This document shows, piece by piece, positions 1 to 8,082 of a DNA stretch of 64,000 bases. The DNA comes from Falsiroseomonas oleicola (GTDB taxonomy: Bacteria; Pseudomonadota; Alphaproteobacteria; Acetobacterales; Acetobacteraceae). Where the stretch lies: NCBI RefSeq assembly GCF_019029495.1, contig NZ_JAERQM010000001.1, forward strand, positions 62,001 through 126,000, written 5' to 3'. The position numbers and the translations under genes are program-made. How positions within the stretch are numbered: the first letter of the stretch is position 1; every line of letters begins with the position of its first letter. The notes beneath the pieces are model-generated. The model did not search any database. It had not been told where the DNA came from and was given only the letters and a program-made list of their open reading frames with translations.

Positions 1-2195
1 CGGCGGCGGTATGCTTCGCGCTGTATCTCGGCCTGGCCGGGGGCGCGCCCGTCTCCGCCGCCTTCTGGGCGGTGCCTTCGCTGGGCGTTTCGGGCGGGCT
101 TCGCCTGGACGGTCTCGCGGCGCTGTTCGCGCTGCTGATCACCGGCATCGGCACCCTCGTGCTGCTCTACGCCGGAAGCTACCTCAAGGGTGATCCGCGG
201 CTCACGCGCCTGGTCGTGCTGCTGCTGGTCTTCATGGTGGCGATGCTCGGTTCCGTCACCGCGAATGATGTCATCACCCTGTTCATCTTCTGGGAGCTGA
301 CGAGCCTCACCTCCTTCTTCCTCGTCGCCTATGACCACGAGAAGCTGGAGGCGCGGAAGGCCGCTCTTCAGGCCCTGCTGATCACGGGCGGCGGCGGGCT
401 GGCGCTGCTGGCCGGGCTGATCCTGGTCGCCATCGCGGCGGGCACCACCAGCCTCACCGGCATCATCGCGGCGCGGGAGGCGGTGCTGGCGCATCCGGCG
501 GCCGTGCCGGCGATGCTGCTGGTGATCCTCGGCGCCTTCACCAAGTCGGCGCAGTTCCCGTTCCACTTCTGGCTGCCGAACGCCATGGCCGCGCCGACGC
601 CGGTCAGCGCCTATCTGCACTCCGCCACGATGGTGAAGCTCGGCATCTACCTGCTGGCACGCTTCAGCCCGGTCTATGGCGACGAGGCGCTTTGGCAGGG
701 GCTGCTGACCTGGACCGGGCTGCTGACAGCGCTGGTCGCCGCGGTCCTCGCCTTCCGCGAAACCGATCTGAAGCGCGTGCTGGCCTATACGACCGTCACG
801 GCGCTGGGCACGCTGACCATGCTGCTCGGCCTCGCGCCCGAATTGTCGGCAATGGCGGCCGTGACCTTCCTGACGGTCCACGCCCTGTACAAGGCCGCGC
901 TGTTCCTCACCGCCGGCATCCTGGACCATGAGACGGGCACGCGGGACGCCTCCGCTTTGGGCGGGCTGCGCGGGGTCATGCCCTGGACGGCCGCGGCCGC
1001 GGTACTGGCGGCCCTGTCGATGGCCGGGCTGCCGCCCTTCCTCGGCTTCGTCGGCAAGGAGATCGTCTATGAGGCGGCGGTCGCGGCGGATGGCGGGGCG
1101 GGGCTGATCGTCCTGGGCGCCTTCCTGGTGAATACAGCCGGCGTGGCGATTGCCGGCCTGCTGTCCTGGCGGATCTTCTTCGGTGCGCGGCCTGCGACGC
1201 CGAAGGCGCCGCATGATCCGCCCATCGCGATGCTGGCAGGGCCGGTCGTGCTGGCGACGTTCGGCCTGCTGGCGGGGCTGGCGCCGTCGCTGCTCGGCGG
1301 CTGGCTGCTGGATGGGGCAGCCGCCTCCATCCTCGGTCATCCGCCCACCACCTATCTGGCGCTGTGGCACGGCTTCACGCCCATCCTGGCGCTGAGCGTC
1401 GTCACCGTCCTGCTCGGGGCGCTGCTGACACTGTTCTGGCCGCGTCTGATGCGTGGGCTGCAAGCCTCCCGGGCGCTGGACCGGTTCGGCCCCGGCCATG
1501 GCTATGACCGTGCGCTGGCCGGGATCGTTGCCTGCGCCGAAGCCACCACGGCGATGGTCCAGCATGGCAGCCTGCGCGGCTATATCCGGCTGCTGCTTCT
1601 GGTGGCGGCGCTGGGTCCGCTTGTCGTGCTCATTGCCTATGATGGTGCGGCATGGCCGGCGGATCCGGTGCTCGATCCGCGCGCGCTCGCCTTCGGGATG
1701 ATCGCCGCCGGCGCGGTGGCGACCGCGATCGCAAGGGGCACCCTCGCCGCGGTGATGGCGCTGGGCCTGGTGGGCTTCGGGGCGGCGATCGTCTTCCTGA
1801 CCTTCGGTGCCCCCGACGTCGCCCTGACGCAGTTCACGGTCGAGGTGCTGCTCGTCGTCATCCTGGCGACCGTGCTGCTGCGCCTGCCGGTCCATGGCCG
1901 GGACACCCGCACCACCCGCCAGCGATCCGGCGACGCGGTGGTCGCGGTGGTCATGGGCAGCTCCGTGGCGCTGCTGCTGCTCGCCGTCCTCGCCGCCCCC
2001 TTCGACCCGAGGCTCGGTGACTGGTTCGGGCAGAACAGCGTGCCGGGCGGCCATGGGCAGAACGTGGTGAACGTCATCCTGGTGGATTTCCGCGCGCTCG
2101 ACACGCTGGGTGAGATCGCCGTCCTCGCCATTGCCGCCTTCGCCGTCATCGCGCTGCTGCGCGGCGTCGCGCGCCCGCTCCGCAGGGGGAACTGA
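1..2195 (+). CDS. mrpA: Mrp antiporter subunit A (5' end outside window)
   Basis: Large subunit of the multi-subunit Na+(K+)/H+ antiporter of the inner membrane. The frame is open from base 3 to the stop at 2195 with no stop codon before the first GTG at 72, and hydrophobic Mrp-type sequence already precedes that GTG, so the gene begins upstream and about 730 residues are visible. The complex-I-NuoL-like proton channel region is recognisable (ELTSLTSFFLV, TKSAQFPFHFWLPNAM, AYLHSATMVKLGIYLL). The C-terminal part contains the MrpB-like segment (VFLTFGAPDVALTQFTVEVLLV) and the usual ending around DTLGEIAVLAIAAF. It is the first visible gene of an ordered A-B-C-D-E-F-G operon. The identification is firm; only the true start cannot be seen. 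Confidence 0.95.
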   Translation, partial: AAVCFALYLGLAGGAPVSAAFWAVPSLGVSGGLRLDGLAALFALLITGIGTLVLLYAGSYLKGDPRLTRLVVLLLVFMVAMLGSVTANDVITLFIFWELTSLTSFFLVAYDHEKLEARKAALQALLITGGGGLALLAGLILVAIAAGTTSLTGIIAAREAVLAHPAAVPAMLLVILGAFTKSAQFPFHFWLPNAMAAPTPVSAYLHSATMVKLGIYLLARFSPVYGDEALWQGLLTWTGLLTALVAAVLAFRETDLKRVLAYTTVTALGTLTMLLGLAPELSAMAAVTFLTVHALYKAALFLTAGILDHETGTRDASALGGLRGVMPWTAAAAVLAALSMAGLPPFLGFVGKEIVYEAAVAADGGAGLIVLGAFLVNTAGVAIAGLLSWRIFFGARPATPKAPHDPPIAMLAGPVVLATFGLLAGLAPSLLGGWLLDGAAASILGHPPTTYLALWHGFTPILALSVVTVLLGALLTLFWPRLMRGLQASRALDRFGPGHGYDRALAGIVACAEATTAMVQHGSLRGYIRLLLLVAALGPLVVLIAYDGAAWPADPVLDPRALAFGMIAAGAVATAIARGTLAAVMALGLVGFGAAIVFLTFGAPDVALTQFTVEVLLVVILATVLLRLPVHGRDTRTTRQRSGDAVVAVVMGSSVALLLLAVLAAPFDPRLGDWFGQNSVPGGHGQNVVNVILVDFRALDTLGEIAVLAIAAFAVIALLRGVARPLRRGN

Positions 2196-2199
2196 GCCG

Positions 2200-2616
2200 A
2201 TGCATGCCTCCCTCATCCTTCGCGTCTCGGCGCCGCTGTTGCTGTGGGTGCCTCTGGTGATCTCCTTCTACCTGCTGGTGCGCGGGCACAACGCGCCGGG
2301 CGGTGGCTTCGTCGGTGGCCTGGTGGCCGCCTCGGGCCTGGTGTTCTTCGCGATGGCGCGCGGGCAGACGGCGGCCCTCGCCGTCATGCGCCTGCCACCG
2401 GCTTCCTGGTGCGGCGTTGGCCTTTTGCTGGCGGCGGGCAGCGGATTCCTGGCCTGGCTCGATCCCTCGGCCGGCTACCTGACGCATCGCTGGTGGTTCC
2501 CGGATCTGCCGGTGAAGCTGCCGCTGAACACCGCATTCATCTTCGATGTCGGCGTCTACCTCGTGGTGATCGGCACGATCACGGCGATGGTCTTCGCTCT
2601 TGTGGCGGAGGACTGA
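2200..2616 (+). CDS. mrpB: Mrp antiporter subunit B
   Basis: 138-residue membrane subunit of the Mrp cation/proton antiporter. ATG 2200 lies 4 bp after the mrpA stop; the frame is open further upstream, but the MHASLILR start fits the family N-terminus. The family signature RGHNAPGGGFVGGLVAASGLV is present near residues 21-41, with about four hydrophobic segments along the chain. Spacing implies translational coupling to mrpA. Length is normal for the family. Confidence 0.95.
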   Translation: MHASLILRVSAPLLLWVPLVISFYLLVRGHNAPGGGFVGGLVAASGLVFFAMARGQTAALAVMRLPPASWCGVGLLLAAGSGFLAWLDPSAGYLTHRWWFPDLPVKLPLNTAFIFDVGVYLVVIGTITAMVFALVAED

Positions 2617-2620
2617 GAAC

Positions 2621-3037
2621 ATGGAGACGCCCCTCGCACTGACCATCGGCGTACTCGTTGCCGCGGCCGCCTATCTGCTGCTGGCGCGTGACCTGCCGCG
2701 GGTGCTGCTCGGCTTCGTGCTGCTCGGCAACGCCGCCAATCTCACGATCTTCGCCGCGGGCCGGATCGGCACGATGACGCCACCGCTGGTCGAATATGGC
2801 GCGCTGGCGCTCACCGCGGATGCGGCGAACCCGCTGCCGCAGGCCCTGGTGCTGACGGCGATCGTCATCGGCTTCGGACTGGCGGCCTTCGCCCTGGTCC
2901 TGGTGATGCGCGCCCATGCCGAGTTCGGCAGCGTCCATGCCGAGGACATGGACGCGGCGGAGGCGCCGGATGAGCCAGCAACGCAGGCTCCGTCCCCGCC
3001 CGAGGATTCCATCCCGGCACGGCGGGAGGCCGCGTGA
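2621..3037 (+). CDS. mrpC: Mrp antiporter subunit C (NuoK-like)
   Basis: 138-residue NuoK-like subunit. ATG 2621 is 4 bp after the mrpB stop and follows a GGCGGAGGA Shine-Dalgarno stretch. Three hydrophobic segments are visible, including RVLLGFVLLGNAANLTIFAAG, the family hallmark, and PLPQALVLTAIVIGFGLAAF. The polar C-terminal tail after about residue 100 is longer than in short homologues and rich in Ala, Pro and Glu. The stop TGA overlaps the ATG of mrpD by one base. Confidence 0.95.
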   Translation: METPLALTIGVLVAAAAYLLLARDLPRVLLGFVLLGNAANLTIFAAGRIGTMTPPLVEYGALALTADAANPLPQALVLTAIVIGFGLAAFALVLVMRAHAEFGSVHAEDMDAAEAPDEPATQAPSPPEDSIPARREAA

Positions 3038-4566
3038 TGCGCCAGATGCTTCTCGTCGCGCCGATCCTGATTCCGCTTCTGGCCAGCGCCGTCACGGCGC
3101 TGCTGTGGATGCGGCCGGGCGTGCAGCGCGCGGTCGGGCTTTTCGCCGCGGTCGCGCTGTTTGCGGCCACCCTGGCACTGCTGGCGCAGGTGATCTCCGG
3201 CGGCATGCTGGTCGGCCAGATGGGCAACTGGCCCGCGCCTTTCGGCATCTCCCTGGTGGTGGACCACCTGGCCGCCGCGATGTTGGCGATCACCGGGCTC
3301 ATGGGCCTTGTCGTCGCGGTCTATGCCATGGGCCCTGGTGCGCAGGAACGTGACCGCGCCGGCTTCCAGCCGCTGTTCCACGCGCTGCTGATGGGCGTCA
3401 CCGGCGCCTTCATGACCGGCGACCTGTTCAACCTTTATGTCTGGTTCGAGGTGATGCTGATCGCCTCCTTCGGCCTGCTCGTGCTGGATCGCACGCGGGA
3501 GCAGATCGATGGCGGCATCCGCTACGTCATGCTCAACCTGGTCGGCACCACCTTCTTCCTGCTGGCCGTTGGCCTGGTCTATGGGCTGACGGGCACGCTG
3601 AACCTGGCGGATATCGCGCGCGTGGCGCCGGATATCGAAAACCAGGGCGCGCTGGCCGCGGTGGGCGTGCTGCTGCTGGTGTCCTTCGGTGCGAAGGCCG
3701 CGGTCTTCCCGCTGTTCAACTGGCTGCCGGCGTCCTACCACACCGCGTCGATGCCGGTGGCGGCGATCTTCGCGGCCCTGCTCACGAAGGTCGGCGTCTA
3801 CGCCATCATCCGCATCTTCACGCTGGTCTTCGCGCATGACCAGGCCCTGTTCGGGCCGCTGCTCGGGATCATCGCCATGGCGACCATGGTGGTGGGCGTG
3901 CTGGGGGCCGCGATGCACTACGATGTGCGGCGGATCCTGAGTTTCCACATCATCAGCCAGATCGGCTACATGCTGGTGGGCGTGGCGCTGATGACGCCGC
4001 TCGCGATCGCCGGCAGCGTGCTCTACGTGGTCCACCACATCGTGGTGAAGGCGAACCTGTTCCTGGTCGCCGGCGCGATGCGGCAGGTGGGCGGGAGCTT
4101 CGCGCTGAAGCGCCTCGGCGGTCTTTACGCCGCGCGGCCGCTGTTGGGTCTGGCCTTCCTCATCCCGGCGCTGTCGCTGGCCGGCATCCCGCCGCTCTCG
4201 GGCTTCTGGGGCAAGCTGGTCGTCATCCGCTCCGGCCTGGAGGCGGAGGCCTATGTGCTGGCCTTCGTCGCGCTCGCGGTCGGGCTGCTGACGCTCTACT
4301 CCATGGTGAAGATCTGGAACGAGGCGTTCTGGAAGGCCAGGCCGGATGCGGCGCCCGAGCCGCCATTCGCCTGGAGCCTGGCGCAACGCGTCGCGACCTT
4401 CGCGCCGATCATCCTGCTCTGCGGCGTCACGCTGACGATCGGCCTGTGGACCGAGCCCTTCGCCGCCTTCTCCATCACGGCGGCCGAGGGCCTGCTCGAT
4501 CGCGAGGGCTACATCGCCGCGGTGCTTGGCGCCAATCCCGTCCAGCTTACGGAGGCTGTCCCATGA
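3037..4566 (+). CDS. mrpD: Mrp antiporter subunit D (NuoM/N-like)
   Basis: 509-residue NuoM/N-like polytopic subunit, proposed to form a second proton path of the antiporter. ATG 3037 overlaps the mrpC stop; a GTG at 3034 is an alternative. A GGCGGGAGG ribosome site lies about 7 bp upstream. Characteristic segments are DLFNLYVWFEVMLIASFGLL, FGAKAAVFPLFNWLPASYHT and LTKVGVYAIIRIFTL, which contain the conserved Glu and Lys residues of this superfamily. Full length for the family. Confidence 0.95.
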   Translation: MRQMLLVAPILIPLLASAVTALLWMRPGVQRAVGLFAAVALFAATLALLAQVISGGMLVGQMGNWPAPFGISLVVDHLAAAMLAITGLMGLVVAVYAMGPGAQERDRAGFQPLFHALLMGVTGAFMTGDLFNLYVWFEVMLIASFGLLVLDRTREQIDGGIRYVMLNLVGTTFFLLAVGLVYGLTGTLNLADIARVAPDIENQGALAAVGVLLLVSFGAKAAVFPLFNWLPASYHTASMPVAAIFAALLTKVGVYAIIRIFTLVFAHDQALFGPLLGIIAMATMVVGVLGAAMHYDVRRILSFHIISQIGYMLVGVALMTPLAIAGSVLYVVHHIVVKANLFLVAGAMRQVGGSFALKRLGGLYAARPLLGLAFLIPALSLAGIPPLSGFWGKLVVIRSGLEAEAYVLAFVALAVGLLTLYSMVKIWNEAFWKARPDAAPEPPFAWSLAQRVATFAPIILLCGVTLTIGLWTEPFAAFSITAAEGLLDREGYIAAVLGANPVQLTEAVP

Positions 4567-4889
4567 TGCTCACGCTGGCATGGATGCGCGTTGCATTCAC
4601 CTTCATCACGGAACTCGCCAAATCCACCGTCGCCGTGGTGCGCGCGGTTCTTGGACCAACGGCGCGGCTGCGCCCGGCGATCGTGGCCGTGCCGCTGGAT
4701 GTCCGCTCGCAGGCCGGCACGGTGCTGTTCGCCAACATGGTGACGCTGACGCCCGGCACCACGAGCCTGGACGTCTCGGCCGACGGACGAACGCTCTACG
4801 TCCATATGCTCGATGCGCCGGACCGGGAAGCCGCGGTCGCCGACATGAAGTCCAGCCTCGAATCCCGCGTGCAGGAGGTACTGCCATGA
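4563..4889 (+). CDS. mrpE: Mrp antiporter subunit E, N-terminally short
   Basis: 108-residue MrpE. ATG 4563 overlaps the mrpD stop by 4 bp. The sequence starts directly in the region that is normally the middle of MrpE (ITELAKSTVAVVRAVLGP) and continues through the conserved LFANMVTLTPGTTSLDVS block to the cytosolic C-terminus. Family members are usually about 150-160 residues with an extra N-terminal hydrophobic hairpin; that part is absent and has not been displaced into another frame, because mrpD coding sequence occupies the space. It probably remains functional, since the conserved half is intact. Confidence 0.9.
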   Translation: MMLTLAWMRVAFTFITELAKSTVAVVRAVLGPTARLRPAIVAVPLDVRSQAGTVLFANMVTLTPGTTSLDVSADGRTLYVHMLDAPDREAAVADMKSSLESRVQEVLP

Positions 4890-5200
4890 CCACGGGTATC
4901 GTTCCATGGGCGGCCGCGCTGGCGGCGGTCATCGCGGCACTGGGTGTCGTCCCCGTCGCCTGGCGCCTGCTGGCCGGCCCATCCTCGGCCGATCGTGCCA
5001 TCGCCACCGACATGCTCGGCCTGCTCGGCGCCTGTCTCGCCGCGCTCACCGCGGTGATCGCCGGCGACGCCGCTTTCCTTGCCATTGCGCTCGGCATTGC
5101 GCTCGTCGGTTTCCTGGCCGCGATTGCCTTTGCCCGGCTGCTGGAGCGCCGCGACACGAAGACGGTCGAGCGGTCTCCGATCGAAAGGACCGCCCAATGA
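4886..5200 (+). CDS. mrpF: Mrp antiporter subunit F
   Basis: 104-residue three-helix subunit of the Mrp complex. ATG 4886 overlaps the mrpE stop by 4 bp. The central motif RLLAGPSSADRAIATDMLGLLGACL matches the conserved R-x-x-x-GP-x-x-x-DR-x-x-A-x-D region of MrpF and the related bile-acid transporter-type subunit. The C-terminus is charged (RLLERRDTK). Order and overlap place it firmly in the operon. Confidence 0.94.
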   Translation: MTTGIVPWAAALAAVIAALGVVPVAWRLLAGPSSADRAIATDMLGLLGACLAALTAVIAGDAAFLAIALGIALVGFLAAIAFARLLERRDTKTVERSPIERTAQ

Positions 5201-6528
5201 CCGCCATCATCGAGATTGTCGCCGCGCTCCTGCTTCTTGCCGGCGCTTCCGTCGTCGCCTTGGCCGCGCTTGGCGTGGCACGGCTGCCCGACCCCTTCAG
5301 CCGCATGCACGCGGCCGCCAAGGCGGGCGTCGCGGGCGCCGGGCTGTTGCTGCTCGGCGCCGGCCTCACCTTCGGGACAACGGGCGCGATCCTCATCACG
5401 CTCGGGGCGGTTGTCTTCCTGGTGCTGACGGCACCGCTCGCATCGCATGCGCTGGGCCGGGCCGCCTATGTCTCCGGCGCGCCGCTTGGCGCCGCGAGCC
5501 AGGCCGATGCCCTGGCCGGCATCCTGCAGCGCCACATCTTCGACCCCGCATCCAGGCCCATCGCATCTCCCCAGCCGATGCCGCGCGCGCCATCCCCCGC
5601 CAGGCCTCGACCTCGGCAGGAGGCCACCGCGATCCCCCTCCCGCAGGCCCAACACCCGGTCGAGCCGATGCTCCATGACCGCACGGGCACCACGCTCATG
5701 CCACTCCGGCGTATCCTTCTCGGTCTTGGCGGCGGTCCGGCGCAACGCGAGGCGGCGGCCATGGCGGTGGAGTTGGCACGGCCGCATGGCGCCAAGGTGC
5801 TCGGCCTCTCGGGGGCTGGGCTGGAGCCGCGCCGCTGGCGGGGGCCGCTGCCGGTCGGGGGTGCCTATTGGGCCGAGTGGCTCGCCTCACGCAGCCGGTC
5901 CCAGATGCGGGAAGCCGCGGCCACGGCGCTGGCCGAATTCCGGGAGATCGCCGCCGCGAACCCCGAGGTCGAGACCATGGCGCGGCATGAGGAAGCCGCA
6001 TCCGAAGACCTCGTCCGGCTTCTGGCGGGGCAGGACCTGGTCATCGTGCCGGCGGGTATCGGACCGCATGGCGCGGAGAGCAGCCCGGGCCATGAAACGG
6101 CGGCGACGCTGGCCGCGGCGCACATCGTGCCTGTCCTGCGGGTCCGGCGGCGCCCCACCTCGATCCGTGGCGTGCTGCTCATCGTCGACTCATCCCCCGG
6201 ATGCGGGCGGCTGGCGGCGGGGCTGTTGCGTTCGGGGCTCTGGTCCTCGGCGCCCGTCTCCATCCTGCCGGTCGCTGACGACCGTCGCGGGGTGCGGGAG
6301 ATGGTCGAGACGCAGGCGGAGCTTCTGCGGGACCATGGGCGGCGCGTCGCGGTGATGGCGCCGATCGATCTGGATTTCGAGGCGGATGATCTGTCGGCGC
6401 GGCTTGCCTGCTTCGACGCGGCGGTGGTGTCCTGCCTCTCGACGCGTTACGGAGGGTTCTTCGACAGCATCCGCAACTGCGCCTTCGAAACCGCTGCGGA
6501 GAGCGTACCCCTCGTCCTTTTGCCCTGA
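5197..6528 (+). CDS. mrpG: Mrp subunit G fused to universal-stress-protein-like domains
   Basis: 443-residue fusion. ATG 5197 overlaps mrpF by 4 bp. Residues 1 to about 100 are a normal MrpG (VARLPDPFSRMHAAAKAG, then two hydrophobic helices). There is no stop where MrpG should end; a proline-rich linker (about residues 110-167) leads into a UspA-like alpha/beta region. The first Usp-like unit starts near residue 168 (MPLRRILLGLGGGPAQREAA) and ends near VPVLRVRR; a second, more divergent one runs to the end (VPLVLLP). MrpG orients its C-terminus to the cytosol in known models, so the Usp part would be cytosolic. An internal ATG at 5698 could also start the Usp part alone. The role of the fused part, perhaps ligand sensing or antiporter control, is inference. 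Confidence 0.85.
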   Translation: MTAIIEIVAALLLLAGASVVALAALGVARLPDPFSRMHAAAKAGVAGAGLLLLGAGLTFGTTGAILITLGAVVFLVLTAPLASHALGRAAYVSGAPLGAASQADALAGILQRHIFDPASRPIASPQPMPRAPSPARPRPRQEATAIPLPQAQHPVEPMLHDRTGTTLMPLRRILLGLGGGPAQREAAAMAVELARPHGAKVLGLSGAGLEPRRWRGPLPVGGAYWAEWLASRSRSQMREAAATALAEFREIAAANPEVETMARHEEAASEDLVRLLAGQDLVIVPAGIGPHGAESSPGHETAATLAAAHIVPVLRVRRRPTSIRGVLLIVDSSPGCGRLAAGLLRSGLWSSAPVSILPVADDRRGVREMVETQAELLRDHGRRVAVMAPIDLDFEADDLSARLACFDAAVVSCLSTRYGGFFDSIRNCAFETAAESVPLVLLP

Positions 6529-6606
6529 GGGATCAATCGGGGTTGGGCGCTGGGAAAGGCCCGCATCGCGGGGCAGGATTGGAGTGGGATTGGAACCGAC
6601 CGGGTC

Positions 6607-8082
6607 ATGACGACGGCCTCAACGCCTGACCCAGGCCCCGACCCTGGCTCTTCCGGCCCAAGGCCCGGGCACCGTCCGATCCTGCCGCCCGCATTGCGGC
6701 TGCCGGCGGCGGCGGGGCTGGTTGTCTTCGTCGTGGCTGTCGGCACCACCCAGCTCGCCCTGCAGGTCACGAACCGCCAGGCAGACCGGCAGCTTCAGGA
6801 GATCGGGCAGGTCTATCTCGACGGGCTTGTCGCAAGTGTGCGGCCAGGGCTGCAGATGCGCGACCCCGACTACATCGCATCACGCTTCACCCGCGCCTTC
6901 AGCGAGCAATACGGGGTCGCGGAGCGGGGGCTGTTCGCCTACGGCGCCGATGGCCGGCTGCTGGCGCGGCACGGCGACCCGAACCTGCCGGAGCCTCCGG
7001 CCGAGACCCTGACGGGATCCCTGTGGCGGATCGACGCCAAGGCCGGCGTTGCCTGGGTGAGCCGTCGCGTGGAGCAATCCACCGGGCCGCTCGGCTCGCT
7101 CGTCGCCGCGCTCGACGTGGCACCGATCCTGGCCGCGCGCCAGCGGCTGGCCTTGACCGTTGTCGCGGTCGACCTGCTGCTGGCCGGGGCCTTCGCCCTG
7201 CTGACCGGGCTGGTCCTTCGCCGCCTGGGTCGCCCGTTGCGCATGCTGGTGCAGGAACTGTCCGAGGGCGCACACCGCCCCCCTGCCCGGCTGCCCGAGG
7301 CGCTGGTCGCCGGCGCCGACCCACGGACGGCCCATGTGCTGCGCGCCTACAACCGCATGGCCGATGGCGTGCAGGAGCGGGAGCGACTGGCCGCGGTCCT
7401 TGCCGAGCGCGAACAGATGGCAGCCCTCGGCCAACTCGCCGCGACCGTCGCGCATGAGGTGCGCAACCCCCTCGGCGGCCTGGCCACGGCCGTATCCACC
7501 TTGCGGCGCTTCGGTGACCGGGCGGAGGTGCGCGAGGAATCGCTCGGCTTCCTCGAACGTGGCATCGCGGCACTGGAGCGGATCGTGAACAGCACGCTCG
7601 ATGCCTACCGGCCCGCCGATGACCGGCCGCTGACGCGCGCGGACTTCGACGATCTACGCCATCTGGTGCGCCCGGCGGCGGAGCGCCGCGGTGTGGCGGT
7701 CGTCTTCGAACTGGACCTGCCACAGGGCGCCATCGGCCTCGGCGCCGGCGGGGTTCGCCAGGTGCTGCTGAACCTGCTGCTGAATGCCTGCGCCGCGACG
7801 CCGCCGCAGGGGGTGGTGGGATTGCAGGCCCGGATCGTGGATGGCGAGCTGCTGTGCGAGATCATCGATGAAGGTCCAGGCCTCGATCCGGCCAAGGCGG
7901 GGCGGCTTTCGGCCGGTGTCGCCTCGGAACCAGGCGCCCGCGGCCTCGGGCTCAGCGTCGTGGTCTCGCTTCTGGGCAATCTCGATGCCCGCGCTTCGGT
8001 GACCGAGCGACCGGCGGGCGGCACCGCGATCCGGCTGGCGATTCCGCTGGTCGCCCCGCATGCCGGCGAGGTGGGCGCGTGA
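6607..8082 (+). CDS. Sensor histidine kinase
   Basis: 491-residue membrane sensor kinase. A proline-rich N-terminus precedes a first membrane helix at about 34-56, then an extracytoplasmic sensor region, a second helix at about 180-200 and a HAMP-like linker. The H box is AATVAHEVRNPLGG with phospho-acceptor His283; N box (QVLLNLLLNACAA), G1 (DEGPGLDP) and G2 (ARGLGLSVV) follow. It overlaps the next gene, a sigma-54 response regulator, by 4 bp, so the two form one system. The input signal cannot be read from sequence. Its position 78 bp after the Mrp operon makes ionic or pH stress a guess only. Confidence 0.93.
   Translation: MTTASTPDPGPDPGSSGPRPGHRPILPPALRLPAAAGLVVFVVAVGTTQLALQVTNRQADRQLQEIGQVYLDGLVASVRPGLQMRDPDYIASRFTRAFSEQYGVAERGLFAYGADGRLLARHGDPNLPEPPAETLTGSLWRIDAKAGVAWVSRRVEQSTGPLGSLVAALDVAPILAARQRLALTVVAVDLLLAGAFALLTGLVLRRLGRPLRMLVQELSEGAHRPPARLPEALVAGADPRTAHVLRAYNRMADGVQERERLAAVLAEREQMAALGQLAATVAHEVRNPLGGLATAVSTLRRFGDRAEVREESLGFLERGIAALERIVNSTLDAYRPADDRPLTRADFDDLRHLVRPAAERRGVAVVFELDLPQGAIGLGAGGVRQVLLNLLLNACAATPPQGVVGLQARIVDGELLCEIIDEGPGLDPAKAGRLSAGVASEPGARGLGLSVVVSLLGNLDARASVTERPAGGTAIRLAIPLVAPHAGEVGA

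Noticed and set aside
2671-4386. 571-codon minus-strand frame opposite mrpC/mrpD
   Set aside because: Shadow frame; the opposite strand encodes Mrp subunits in correct order with overlaps.
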